Below, piece by piece: positions 8,198 to 16,805 of a stretch of DNA of 64,000 bases (position 1 is its first letter; every line of letters begins with the position of its first letter). Origin of the DNA: Scopulibacillus darangshiensis (GTDB taxonomy: Bacteria > Bacillota > Bacilli > Bacillales > Sporolactobacillaceae); contig NZ_SLXK01000007.1 in NCBI RefSeq assembly GCF_004341035.1, forward strand, positions 1 to 64,000, written 5' to 3'. The notes below the pieces were generated by a model. That model saw only the letters and a list, made by a program, of their open reading frames with translations, ran no database searches and was not told the origin of the DNA. The position numbers were made by a program, and so were the translations under genes.

Positions 8198-8761
8198 ATG
8201 AAGGCGAACTTCTGTTTAAATTGCGGAAACAAAATGGAGACTAGGGACATCAATGGAACAGATAGAAGGGCGTGCCCGGCTTGTGAATTTGTCCTTTGGG
8301 GAGATTACAGTATTGGTGTTGGAGCTCTTGTTATGAAAGATGACAAGGTTTTATTGGTGCGGCGGATGGAGGACCCAGGTAAAGGGCTTTGGACAAACCC
8401 AGGGGGCTACAGCGAGCAATTGGAGTCTATCGATCAGACTGTTGTCCGCGAGGTGTTGGAGGAAACAGGTGTGACAACCAAGGTGAAGAGCGTGGTTGCC
8501 ATTCGTGACCTTCCCCGGGAAGTGCATAATGTATACATTACCTTTGCGATGGAATATGTAGAGGGCGAGCCAGTACCGGATGGTGTCGAAGTGGATAAGG
8601 CAGGCTTTTATAGTTTGCAAGAAATGGAGACGATGAGTGTTGCGGGTCTAACACGTATTCTCGTAAATACGGCATTGCAGGGTCAAACCAATGGCCTAGA
8701 ATACAGTAAAGACCCATATAAGGACGCAAGACTATTTAGTATTCCAACTAGCGGCGAGTAA
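8198..8761 (+). CDS. Nudix hydrolase with N-terminal zinc ribbon
   Basis: A 187-residue Nudix hydrolase. Residues 6-29 form a zinc ribbon (Cys6, Cys9, Cys26, Cys29), followed by a Nudix fold whose box GYSEQLESIDQTVVREVL-EETGV fits GX5EX7REUXEEXGU. Proteins with this architecture are relatives of NudC-type and ADP-ribose or NADH pyrophosphatases that cleave nucleoside diphosphate-X compounds. The substrate cannot be fixed from sequence. The ATG follows GGGGAGAGG. It is probably a single-gene unit with its promoter in the 250-bp gap upstream. Confidence 0.85.
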   Translation: MKANFCLNCGNKMETRDINGTDRRACPACEFVLWGDYSIGVGALVMKDDKVLLVRRMEDPGKGLWTNPGGYSEQLESIDQTVVREVLEETGVTTKVKSVVAIRDLPREVHNVYITFAMEYVEGEPVPDGVEVDKAGFYSLQEMETMSVAGLTRILVNTALQGQTNGLEYSKDPYKDARLFSIPTSGE

Positions 8762-8802
8762 TAGTATAAAAACCCTTTCGCTAATTTTATTTCCAAACCG
8801 AC

Positions 8803-8820
8803 AAATTTCCCGGGAAATTT
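8803..8820. repeat. Perfect 18-bp palindrome, first of two copies
   Basis: AAATTTCCCGGGAAATTT is a perfect palindrome in the gap before the phosphatase gene. A near-identical copy sits at 57913-57926, and both are preceded by CGACA. It may be a dispersed repeat or a protein-binding site. Confidence 0.6.
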
Positions 8821-8842
8821 TAGACAAGAAACGAGTGATTCT

Positions 8843-9499
8843 ATGAATTTATTTGTGATAGGCGATATTCACGGTTGCTATCACACTTTTAAAGAACTTC
8901 TGGATAATCATTGGAACAAAGAAACAGAAAGGGTTATACAACTAGGTGATTTAATTGATCGAGGAGGGTATTCCCCGCAAACGGTCGATTTTGCAAGAAA
9001 AATAAATAATACCTACCCAAATCAAGTCATATTTTTAAAGGGAAATCATGAGTTTGAAATGATAGACCATTTTTTGCATGACCCGAACCATAATTGGTTA
9101 CGGCAAGGTGGAGAAGACACGTTAGCTGAATATCAAAAGTCGGAAAGATCTATTGAAAATGATGTCAGCTGGTTTCAAAGGTTGCCTTTATTGTGGGAAA
9201 ATGAAGACGTGTTAGTCACCCATGCCGGTATTTCACATCATGCAAGTAACCCATTTGACGAAGATGATTCATCTAGCGTGTTATGGAATCGTGGGAAATT
9301 GAAAAATATTAATAAGCTGCAAATTATTGGACACACACCATGCCGAGAACCTAGCTTCGATGAAGAAGGCAATGCCTGGAACATTGATACTGGTGCAGCT
9401 TATGATGGCTATTTAACTGGCATAAAGGTAAGTCCTGATGGCAGCGTAAGAAAATTTGTTAAACAGCAAACAGATTGGCGTGATAAGGCATTAATTTGA
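8843..9499 (+). CDS. Calcineurin-like metallophosphatase (PPP Ser/Thr phosphatase type)
   Basis: A 218-residue metallophosphoesterase with all signature blocks: GDIHGCYHT (residues 7-15), GDLIDRGGYSP, GNHEFEM, VTHAGIS and IIGHTPC. These supply the dimetal ligands and place it with bacterial PPP-type phosphatases such as phage lambda phosphatase and PrpE-like enzymes, which act on phosphoproteins or on diadenosine tetraphosphate. The length fits the family. Its position near a Nudix hydrolase (8198) is compatible with nucleotide clean-up but does not prove it. Confidence 0.88.
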   Translation: MNLFVIGDIHGCYHTFKELLDNHWNKETERVIQLGDLIDRGGYSPQTVDFARKINNTYPNQVIFLKGNHEFEMIDHFLHDPNHNWLRQGGEDTLAEYQKSERSIENDVSWFQRLPLLWENEDVLVTHAGISHHASNPFDEDDSSSVLWNRGKLKNINKLQIIGHTPCREPSFDEEGNAWNIDTGAAYDGYLTGIKVSPDGSVRKFVKQQTDWRDKALI

Positions 9500-9513
9500 A
9501 TGGAGGATGAATA

Positions 9514-9543
9514 TTTCCGACACGCTATGCCACGTATCGGAAA
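9514..9543. repeat. Inverted repeat after the phosphatase gene
   Basis: TTTCCGACACG pairs with CGTATCGGAAA around a short loop. There is no T tract, so it is at best a weak terminator or an RNA-stabilising hairpin. Confidence 0.4.
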
Positions 9544-9586
9544 GACAAATAAAAGCACGGATTCTATTTAACAAGGGGTGTAACCG

Positions 9587-9829
9587 ATGACTGCTGTATT
9601 TAGTGTGTTAAGCATCGTGTGGGGTCTTATTATATTAATCATTTTCTCCCCCAAACTAAAGAATAAGGATTTAAAAGAGTATAAAGAAAAAGGCGGGGAT
9701 GTTGATGATGGATTCCCCTTGCTGGTCATTTCGAATTGGATCCTTAGAAAAACGCCAATAGTATTTATAAAAGGTGTCGTTCTGACCATTGGATTAGTTT
9801 TCATTGGCATTGGTTTAGCATTGGTTTAG
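9587..9829 (+). CDS. Small two-helix membrane protein of unknown function
   Basis: An 80-residue protein with an N-terminal hydrophobic helix (residues about 3-22), a charged middle with K/D/E repeats, and a C-terminal helix (about 58-80). AAGGGGTG precedes the ATG. The hydrophobicity pattern makes it a credible small membrane protein. No family recognised. Confidence 0.55.
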   Translation: MTAVFSVLSIVWGLIILIIFSPKLKNKDLKEYKEKGGDVDDGFPLLVISNWILRKTPIVFIKGVVLTIGLVFIGIGLALV

Positions 9830-9935
9830 CGGGCTTTCTTACGAGCTGGTAAGGGCGGATGAGGATTTAATAGTTTCTTGGATTATAAAACATTGTGTTT
9901 GATTTATTAATTAAAATGAATGGCGGGATGCTGAT

Positions 9936-10469
9936 ATGACTTTAGAACAGGTTTATTTGGAAAATGTCCATGCAAGCTTTACAAGTATGAAAAAGCTTGC
10001 TGAAGGAGCGATTGACCAGCTGAGTTTTGAGGAGCTTCACTATGCACCTAATAGCGAGTCGAACAGCATTGCACTGTTGGTAAAGCATATGAGCGGTAAC
10101 ATGAAGTCACGATTCACATCTTTTTTAACAACTGATGGTGAAAAGCCGGACCGTGATAGGGACGCGGAGTTCGAAGGCGGTTATGAGTCAAAGGATCAAC
10201 TATTGGATGTTTGGCATGAAGGCTGGGAGACGGTATTTCAAGCCTTATCTGAATTAAAGGAAGGGGATCTTTTGAGGACTGTGACCATCCGCAGTGAACC
10301 CCACACCGTGCTAGATGCCCTGCAGAGGCAAATTGCTCATTATTCAAACCATATTGGGCAGATTGTTTATACTGGCAAGGCCATTAAAGACGGAGAATGG
10401 CAATGCCTTAGTGTACCAAGAGGATCATCGCAGGAATTTACGAAAAAGACAAAAGAAAAATATGTTTAA
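9936..10469 (+). CDS. DUF1572 / DinB-superfamily protein
   Basis: A 177-residue protein of the DUF1572 branch of the DinB four-helix superfamily. The metal-ligand helices are visible as IALLVKHMSGNMKSRF (about 46-61) and RQIAHYSNHIGQIVYTGK (about 130-147), giving the three-His site. It has the same fold as the genes at 1365 and 13723 but belongs to a different subfamily, so these are not recent duplicates. Role unknown; relatives include thiol S-transferases. It is followed by a dispersed repeat element rather than a simple terminator. Confidence 0.8.
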   Translation: MTLEQVYLENVHASFTSMKKLAEGAIDQLSFEELHYAPNSESNSIALLVKHMSGNMKSRFTSFLTTDGEKPDRDRDAEFEGGYESKDQLLDVWHEGWETVFQALSELKEGDLLRTVTIRSEPHTVLDALQRQIAHYSNHIGQIVYTGKAIKDGEWQCLSVPRGSSQEFTKKTKEKYV

Positions 10470-10478
10470 AAAGAATGG

Positions 10479-10805
10479 GGCTGGGACAAAACTACAAGAG
10501 TTCATTCATACGCCGAACAATAAGGATATAGGCCTAAATTATGGTGTTTTTTAATGCGGAAGTTTACCTGTGGATACATTTGCAAGGCTAGTGACTCATA
10601 TTCCGTTATTTGCTCAAAATCCTTGCAAATCCGAAGCGTAGTCAAAATACGAAAGACTCCTACGGGAACAGCACGTGTCCGAAGACCTCGCAAGGAAGCG
10701 ATTTTTGCTTTCTGAGGAGGCTCGGGCCGTGCCCGTGGAAAGCAAAGTATTTTGACGGAGCGCTTCTTTGTTTTTTTCTAATAGTAAAAAACGTCTGTCC
10801 CAGCC
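10479..10805. repeat. About 330-bp inverted-repeat element, non-coding, of the Bacillales dispersed-repeat type
   Basis: The element is bounded by GGCTGGGACA (10479-10488) and TGTCCCAGCC (10796-10805), a perfect 10-bp inverted repeat with T residues beyond the right end. Inside, GTCAAAATAC (10641-10650) and GTATTTTGAC (10747-10756) form a second perfect 10-bp pair around a GC-rich core containing GACTCCTACGGGAACAGCAC and CCGTGCCCGTGGAAAGC. From memory this core is a common intergenic repeat in Bacillus-type genomes. No transposase is encoded. It could be a MITE-like element, or a structured RNA and terminator for the gene upstream. Confidence 0.6.
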
Positions 10806-10946
10806 TCTTTTTGGTTAAGCGATTCGATTCATGCCTTTGGAAGGAGAAATGGACCGCTGGCGGGCATGCAAAGGGTTGGATCGGCCCCATGGATGGCAAA
10901 AAGGAGCTTCAAGGGGGACGAATAAGGGTTATTCATGCCTGTGGAA

Positions 10947-11206
10947 TTTTTACCAACTTCGGGTGTTCATTGCCACTATGAACGACCTCGAGACCGTATT
11001 TTTACCGACTTCGGGTGTTCATCGGCACTATGAACGACCTCGAGACCGTATTTTTACCGACTTCGGGTGTTCATCACCACTATGAACGACCTCGAGACCA
11101 TATTTTTACCGACTTCGGGTGTTCATCGCCACTATGAACGACCTCGAGACCATATTTTTACCCACTTCGGGCTTTCATCACCACTATGAACGACCTCGAG
11201 ACCGTA
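10947..11206. repeat. Five direct tandem copies of a 52-bp unit
   Basis: The unit begins TTTTTACCGACTTCGGGTG and ends ATGAACGACCTCGAGACCGT. The marker AACGACCTCGAG recurs at 10981, 11033, 11085, 11137 and 11189, exactly 52 bp apart, with only a few substitutions between copies. Each unit holds a GTTCAT...ATGAAC hairpin. The last copy supplies the ATG of the broken P450 frame. There are no variable spacers, so this is not a CRISPR array. Confidence 0.9.
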
Positions 11207-12141
11207 TTTTTCATGCCAGATGGACAATATGCCTGGATAGTGACGCTGTATGACGATGCTGTGGCGGTTTTGAAGGACGACAGACTCATTAAGGATCCAG
11301 CAAGTCTTTTTGAAAACGAGGAAGAAAGGGTGGCCTATAAATTGGAAAGCGGTGTTTTCATGAACACAATGCTCTTCTCGGATATGCCTGATCATAGACG
11401 GCTTCGCGGGTTGGTTCATCAGGGGTTCACACCACGCATGATCAAAGGACTGCGAGGGCGGATCCAGGAGATTACGGGCGAACTGCTGGATGATATTCAA
11501 AAGAAAAATAATATGAATGTCATTCTGAAGACCGTGATAAGTTCCGTGAGTGGTCAAATACACTGGTCGAAGCCAGCAACAACCCCGACCAAGTGAAAAT
11601 GTTAAAGAGGATATGGAAGCCTTTGTTGGCTATATCCATCAACTGATTACGTTAAGGCGGCAAGCCCCGCAGAATGATTTAATCAGCAGCTTGATTCAGG
11701 CTGAAGAGGAAGGAGACCAGCTGACTAAGCCTGAACCGGAGCTTATTAAATCAGCAATAGAAGAATTTCTACGTTATAACGGACCGGTAGAGTTCGGTAT
11801 AAACCGTTGGGCCGGCGAGACGATTGAACTTGCCGGGCAGATTATTCCAAGGCGAGCTGGTTTTAGTTGCCCTTGATTCGGCGGACCAAGACTCCGAGCA
11901 ATTTAACGATCCTGAAGTGCTCGATATCACTCGCAAGCAAAATCGCCATTTAGCATTTGGTAAAGGCATTCACTTTTGTCTCGGCGCACCATTAGCCAGA
12001 CTTGAGGGAGAGATCGCCATTAGCACCTTATTAAGCCGGATGCCAGATTTACAATTAAACATTGATCCGGAAAAGCTTGAATGGCGCCCCGGCATGTTAA
12101 TGCGCGGTTTGAAGCATTACCTGTATCATTTTGAGGTATAG
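11186..12141 (+). pseudogene. Cytochrome P450, broken by deletions and frameshifts
   Basis: Pieces of one bacterial P450 (CYP107-like) lie in order but in different frames. The first runs from the ATG in the last 52-bp repeat (DGQYAWIVTLYDDAVAVLKD...MLFSDMPDHRRLRGLV). A jump near 11526 leads into EDRDKFREWSNTLVEASNNP, and a further shift gives EDMEAFVGYIHQL. A deletion then removes the I-helix oxygen-activation region. FLRYNGPVEFGINRW follows, and after a last shift near 11860 the heme loop FGKGIHFCLGAPLARLE with the Cys ligand, up to the stop. True P450s are about 400 residues; this one cannot make a functional enzyme. The N-terminal part before DGQYAW is also missing and replaced by repeats. 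Confidence 0.85.
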
Positions 12142-12146
12142 AAACC

Positions 12147-12180
12147 ATAAAAAAACATCACCCTCTACAAGGGCGATGTC
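12147..12180 (-). terminator. Terminator of the FabF gene
   Basis: On the minus strand ACATCGCCC pairs with GGGTGATGT (one mismatch) and is followed by seven T residues. Confidence 0.75.
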
Positions 12181-12188
12181 TTAGGGCC

Positions 12189-13436
12189 TTACACTACTCT
12201 TCGCCAAATTAAAGCGCCATTTTGGCCGCCGAAACCAAAAGAGTTAGTTAGCACGTTTGTCATCTCATGCCGGACTGCCTGATTTAAAACTAGATTAGCA
12301 GGTGCGATAGGATCGGGATCAGGACAATGGAGTGTTGGCGGGATCAAGCCTGTTTGGAGCGACATAAGGCATGAGATGCTTTCAATCGCACCGGCGCTGC
12401 CAAGCAGATGGCCAATAGCTCCCTTGATGGAATTAACCGGGATATCCGTGAGAAGATCACCAAATACCTCTTGTAAAGCAATGGATTCAGCTTTGTCGCC
12501 AGCAGGGGTTGCTGTGGCATGGGCATTGATATAATCAATATCCTTTGCGGCCAATCCAGCTGTTTCAAGCGCTCTGTTAATCGCAATGGCCGCCCCTTCC
12601 CCATTAGGATGAGGTGCTGTTTCATGATAGGCGTCATTCGAGGCACCGTATCCCGTGAGTTCGCCATATATTTTCGCTCCGCGCGCCAACGCACGTTCAT
12701 AAGATTCCAATACCATGATGGCTGACCCTTCTCCAGCGACCATTCCGTTGCGATTAAGATCAAATGGCCGGCTCCAAGCACTTTTATCATCCGGTCCGCT
12801 GGTTGCTATGGCGCCTGCTGAACGAAGACCTGAGAGAACAACAGGCGAAAAAAGGTATTCCGCACCGCCGGCAAGAACCAGATCCACTTCACCGCGCTCG
12901 AGCCAGTACATTGCCTCACCGATTGCATTGGCTGATGCGGCACAAGCAGTCGTATAGGTCATGACTGGACCTTGTATCTTGTGCTGCATAGCAAGTGCAG
13001 ATGCTGCCGCATTTGGGATCGATTTAGAAAGAAGACGCGGACTCATCCGTTTGACAGAATTAATGGCTAGATCACCCGCACCTTCCCCAAGAGTGTTAAC
13101 ACCGCCATAGGCTGTTCCTACCGAAATCCCCATCCGATGCGGCGGGGGCCAATCCTCCGGCAATCCAGCATCACTCACAGCTTCAGCTGCTGCAATTAGT
13201 GCAAGTTGTGTAAAACGATCAGTATTTTTCACTTGTTTTTTTGATAAATGATCGAGTGGATCAAACTCGGGGATTTGGGCCGCTGCCGGGGTCCATTTTC
13301 GCCATTCGGAACGGTTCGTTTCTTGTATTGCAGATTGTCCCTTAAGTAAGGCATCCCAAAACCGTGGGACGCCTATGCCGAAAGGTGTAATGGCGCCAAT
13401 CCCGGTTACGACGACTCGTGATTTAGTTACAGTCAC
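12189..13436 (-). CDS. fabF: Beta-ketoacyl-ACP synthase II (FabF-type), stand-alone
   Basis: A 415-residue KAS II condensing enzyme. The catalytic set is intact: Cys165 in TTACAASAN, His306 in INAHATATPAGD, Lys338 and His343 in SIKGAIGHLLGSAGA. It would condense acyl-ACP with malonyl-ACP. The start is a GTG behind AAGGAGA; a 28-codon frame (13436-13522, minus) ends across this start and may be a remnant or leader. The gene stands alone, away from fabH, fabD or an acyl carrier protein, beside a broken P450, so it may be a second copy for a special fatty acid or polyketide and not the housekeeping enzyme. AHATAT instead of the usual AHGTST also points to a side branch. Confidence 0.85.
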   Translation of the reverse strand: MTVTKSRVVVTGIGAITPFGIGVPRFWDALLKGQSAIQETNRSEWRKWTPAAAQIPEFDPLDHLSKKQVKNTDRFTQLALIAAAEAVSDAGLPEDWPPPHRMGISVGTAYGGVNTLGEGAGDLAINSVKRMSPRLLSKSIPNAAASALAMQHKIQGPVMTYTTACAASANAIGEAMYWLERGEVDLVLAGGAEYLFSPVVLSGLRSAGAIATSGPDDKSAWSRPFDLNRNGMVAGEGSAIMVLESYERALARGAKIYGELTGYGASNDAYHETAPHPNGEGAAIAINRALETAGLAAKDIDYINAHATATPAGDKAESIALQEVFGDLLTDIPVNSIKGAIGHLLGSAGAIESISCLMSLQTGLIPPTLHCPDPDPIAPANLVLNQAVRHEMTNVLTNSFGFGGQNGALIWRRVV

Positions 13437-13722
13437 TATTTCATCTCCTTATTTTCCGAAGCAGCTTTATCAAGACGTTCATTTGCAGGCTTATGAAAAC
13501 GGAATTTTTGCTGAGAGGCCATTCTTTAACTATCAGACAACTCGCTTAATTATTTCGATAATTTGCACTATGTATTATAATCCTAGAATATTATTAACTC
13601 AAATATTTGGTTTCATACTCTATTTGAATGTCCTTGTAATAAAGCTTCATTTAAATGTTTTTAAGAGGGAATCCAAAATGTTTGGCGAACTCTTCTATTG
13701 ATATAAAAAAGGAGGGGTTTTT

Positions 13723-14223
13723 GTGTTTGAAACTTTAGACGGCTTTTTAAAACTCTGGGAATACGAAGCGGCATCAACCCAAAAGGTTATGGATCAGCTC
13801 ACTGATGAGTCACTTGGCCAAGAAATCACCCCGGAAAATTGGACGTTAGGGCGTATTGCATGGCATACCGTTTGCGCCATCCGCATCATTACATCAAATA
13901 CGGGTCTAACTTTTCAAGCCCCTGATAAAGATAATGCTGTACCAACCTCAGCAAAAGTTATTGCAGATCAATATCGTGAAGTGAGTTCAGCCTTTGCCGA
14001 GGCTGTGGAGACACAATGGACTGATAAAGAGTTAAACGTTATTAACGATTTTTACGGAGAACAGCAGCCTAATGCATTATTTTTGCAAATCGTGATCCAC
14101 CACCAAATCCATCACAGGGGACAGATGACGGTCCTTTTGCGGCAGGCGGGATTGACTGTTCCCGGGGTTTATGGTCCTGCAAAAGAAGAATGGGCCGAGA
14201 TTGGGATGGAATCGCCAAAATAA
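13723..14223 (+). CDS. DinB-family protein
   Basis: A 166-residue DinB-superfamily protein. The metal-ligand helices are LGRIAWHTVCAIRII (about residues 43-57) and QIVIHHQIHHRGQMTVLLRQAG near the C-terminus, where HH..HHRGQ is the usual ending. The start is GTG 13723, 7 bp after AAGGAGGGG. It is transcribed alone and ended by a GC-rich hairpin. It is the third DinB-fold gene in 13 kb and distant in sequence from the other two. Bacterial members are often unassigned or thiol-dependent transferases. Confidence 0.82.
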   Translation: MFETLDGFLKLWEYEAASTQKVMDQLTDESLGQEITPENWTLGRIAWHTVCAIRIITSNTGLTFQAPDKDNAVPTSAKVIADQYREVSSAFAEAVETQWTDKELNVINDFYGEQQPNALFLQIVIHHQIHHRGQMTVLLRQAGLTVPGVYGPAKEEWAEIGMESPK

Positions 14224-14240
14224 AAAGTTGCAAATTCCTT

Positions 14241-14270
14241 GCGGGCGCTTTTGGTGCCCTTTTTCTTTTT
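14241..14270 (+). terminator. Terminator of the DinB gene
   Basis: GGGC and GCCC flank a nine-base loop and are followed by TTTTTCTTTTT. Confidence 0.7.
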
Positions 14271-14340
14271 CACCTTTTTTAAAAATAACTTCACCTAATT
14301 TTCCCTTTTTATGATACCTTTGTTAAAAAGGGGTGGTGAT

Positions 14341-15672
14341 TTGAACCGAAATCGGATTCTTTTGGGGTTGCTTGGCCTCTCACTCGTTCTTTTAGTTGGT
14401 GCACTCACGTACAGTTTCGTTCGCAATGATGATTCGTATAAGTATTTCACAGGACTTGGAGATAGCTTTTCAATTTCTCCGGATGATAAGAGCATTGTTT
14501 TTTCTTATTATCAAAATGGTAAAGAAGCGATTTATACAGCAAAGATTGATGGGAGGGATGTCACCAAAATTACTGAACCTAATCATCACCGCCATCATGA
14601 TCCGAAGTATTCTCCTAATGGGGGAAAACTCCTTTACCTGTCCAAAAACAATAAAGGGGTTAATACTCTCTGCATTTCTAACCGGGATGGGACAAAACCG
14701 CGACGATTAACAGATAAAAGTATCCATGTTGGAGATACCGTTTTTTCTCCTTCTGCCGATAAAATTTATTTTACCGGTATACCTGCAGAGGATTTAAAGA
14801 GGAAGGAAGGTGAAAAGAAGAACGGTGTTGATCTCTATTCGGTGAGTGTTGACGGTAGCCATATGAAGCAATTGACTAATGACGACCGATTTACGATGGA
14901 TAATCTCTCAATTTCCAAGGACGGGAAGGTCATCTATTTTAGTGACTTTGATGGCAACAGCGAAAAAATTCGTTCGTATTTACTTGAAGAAGGTAGGGAA
15001 CGTGGTCCAATTTCACCAAAGGGACTTTCAGGAGATATGTCGGCTTATCATTCACAGCTGTCACCGGACGGCAAGTGGTGGGCTTTTACCGCAGTCTCCA
15101 AGAAAGCCCAACATAGTTCTCTTTTTGAATATGACTTATTTTTGATGGATACTAAGACTGGTCGTACCAAAAGGATGACGGATCTTAATGATTCTGTGAT
15201 GTCACCCGTATTTTTTCATCACGGTCAAAAAATTGCGTTTCTCGAAAACACCAATTGGGCTGCTGAGCCAGCCGAATACCGTTTGAGAACGATCAACCTT
15301 GAAAGTAAAAAACTTGGCACAATTCATCTGGATATGCCAGCTGCCCATGAAAGCGTGTGGTTCGGCAAGCTATTAGATCGATCAGTGAACGGCTTCACAA
15401 TCGCTGTGCTCTATATTATTTTATTTGCTTTAGGTGCCGTATACATGCACTATAACCATCCAAAGAGGAGTTATCTGCCTGCAATTATAAGTTTTGTTCT
15501 CTCTATATCACTGTTTATCGCTAGTTTCATAGTGGCAGGAACCATTGATCCGTGGATGGCTATCGGCGTTGGTATAGTATCAGCTGGTATATTTATTTGC
15601 TCGATCATCGTGTTTATTTTTACTTTTGGTTTTAAGCGTGTGACTTCGGCTTTAAATAAAAAAAGATTATAG
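14341..15672 (+). CDS. Membrane-anchored TolB-like beta-propeller (PD40) protein
   Basis: About 443 residues. An N-terminal transmembrane segment (residues about 5-25) is followed by an extracytoplasmic domain of PD40/WD40-like blades: FSISPDDKSIVFS, KYSPNGGKLLYLS, FSPSADKIYFTG, SISKDGKVIYFSDFDG and LSPDGKWWAFTA all fit the SPDG-x-xI/L-x-F repeat of TolB and DPP-IV-type propellers. The C-terminal 110 residues carry three transmembrane helices. TTG 14341 is chosen because GGGGTGGTGAT lies just upstream; the ATG at 14311 has no site. The role is unknown; such proteins may sense or bind ligands at the cell surface. Confidence 0.8.
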   Translation: MNRNRILLGLLGLSLVLLVGALTYSFVRNDDSYKYFTGLGDSFSISPDDKSIVFSYYQNGKEAIYTAKIDGRDVTKITEPNHHRHHDPKYSPNGGKLLYLSKNNKGVNTLCISNRDGTKPRRLTDKSIHVGDTVFSPSADKIYFTGIPAEDLKRKEGEKKNGVDLYSVSVDGSHMKQLTNDDRFTMDNLSISKDGKVIYFSDFDGNSEKIRSYLLEEGRERGPISPKGLSGDMSAYHSQLSPDGKWWAFTAVSKKAQHSSLFEYDLFLMDTKTGRTKRMTDLNDSVMSPVFFHHGQKIAFLENTNWAAEPAEYRLRTINLESKKLGTIHLDMPAAHESVWFGKLLDRSVNGFTIAVLYIILFALGAVYMHYNHPKRSYLPAIISFVLSISLFIASFIVAGTIDPWMAIGVGIVSAGIFICSIIVFIFTFGFKRVTSALNKKRL

Positions 15673-15685
15673 GGGTAAATATAGA

Positions 15686-15716
15686 AAAAGTACCGAGCGT
15701 CATACTCGGTACTTTT
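15686..15716. terminator. Bidirectional terminator between convergent genes
   Basis: AAAAGTACCGAG and CTCGGTACTTTT form a perfect 12-bp stem with A and T tracts on both sides. It serves the propeller gene and the MerR gene. Confidence 0.8.
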
Positions 15717-15720
15717 CGGC

Positions 15721-16443
15721 TCAGACTTTAGGAAAAGCCTTCTTAATATACTTATACAACTCCCCATCCACTCCGTATTGCAATGGGTTCCCTGGGTTTT
15801 CTGCATGGAAACGTTCTGCTGCTTTAACGATCTCAGGGTCTCCGCCGGTGAATTTGTTCGTCATGTCAATCCATTGTTTGGCCAGTTTCACGACTTCAGG
15901 GCTTTCAGCCGGAGTTCCCTTTCCTAATTCTTCACGTATCTTACTGAGTAATTCAGACCATTCTTTATCATGTTTCTTTTTATCCTCTGGACTGAACCCT
16001 TCGCCCCGCTTTTTCATTTTATCTATTTGCTCTTGTGTTAAATAATTATTCATATTAATCACCTCAATTAATTTAATAAATTGTTCTGCCGACACTTCCT
16101 GCTTAGCTGTTAACAATTGATTGATGTCCAGCAGCTTGCTACGCAGGTTTTCCTGCATTTGGATCTGTTCATTCAATCGTTCCAGCTGGATCCGAATCAC
16201 TTCATCTGGCTTGAAGCTTGGGCTTTCAATCATTTCTTTGATCTCCTCGAGTGCAAACCCTAACTGCTTAAGTGATGTGATTTGCTGCAGTTTGGCAATA
16301 TCAGCTTCGGTGTAAATTCTGTGTCCGCTATTAGTGTGCTGTGATGGTGAAAATAATCCGATCTGATCGTAATGATGGAGGGTGCGAACTGTGAGACCGG
16401 TCTGCTTAGCTAATTCTCCTACTTTCCAAACTTTCATCATCAT
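15721..16443 (-). CDS. MerR-family regulator with TipAS drug-binding domain (Mta/TipA-like)
   Basis: A regulator of about 238-240 residues. Residues 4-72 form the MerR winged helix-turn-helix (VGELAKQTGLTVRTLHHYDQ, then SGHRIYTEADIAKLQQI), followed by the dimerising coiled coil to about 125 and a TipAS-type domain (FSPEDKKKHDKEWSELL ... WIDMTNKFTGGDPEIVKAAERFH ... GVDGELYKYIKKAF). TipAL and Mta proteins activate drug efflux genes on binding cyclic peptides or similar drugs. Three successive ATGs occur at the start; the GAGGAG site fits the third best. No efflux gene is adjacent, so the target lies elsewhere or is its own promoter. Confidence 0.88.
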   Translation of the reverse strand: MMMKVWKVGELAKQTGLTVRTLHHYDQIGLFSPSQHTNSGHRIYTEADIAKLQQITSLKQLGFALEEIKEMIESPSFKPDEVIRIQLERLNEQIQMQENLRSKLLDINQLLTAKQEVSAEQFIKLIEVINMNNYLTQEQIDKMKKRGEGFSPEDKKKHDKEWSELLSKIREELGKGTPAESPEVVKLAKQWIDMTNKFTGGDPEIVKAAERFHAENPGNPLQYGVDGELYKYIKKAFPKV

Positions 16444-16805
16444 CTCCTCATTTCGCGCGATTCATTTTTACCGGTAATTTTACTTTACAACCTAACGTTG
16501 CGTAAGGAGCAAGTATTTTATCCATTTTTTTATTTTGGTTTTCAAAATGCATCTCATGGTTAAGGCCACTAATGCGAGAAAACAGAATCAAATTTGTTAT
16601 GCCCGCTTCGCTACAGCTATCGCTCATTCCACAACAAAATATAAAGTCGGAAAATTGAGACGCAAATCTTGTTTTCTTAATTTACATATGAAAATTGGAA
16701 GTGTTGTTCTCGAAAATTATCGGAATATCTAAGCGCTAGTCACAAAGGTAAAATTTCTTAAATATAATAATACGGATAATGACCATATTTTATAAAGGAG
16801 CATTC

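Noticed and set aside
10947-11206. The regular repeats as a CRISPR array
   Set aside because: The 52-bp units are directly adjacent with no variable spacers, and no cas gene is in the window.
16535-16732. A 65-residue gene
   Set aside because: Low-quality composition, no ribosome site, in IS debris.
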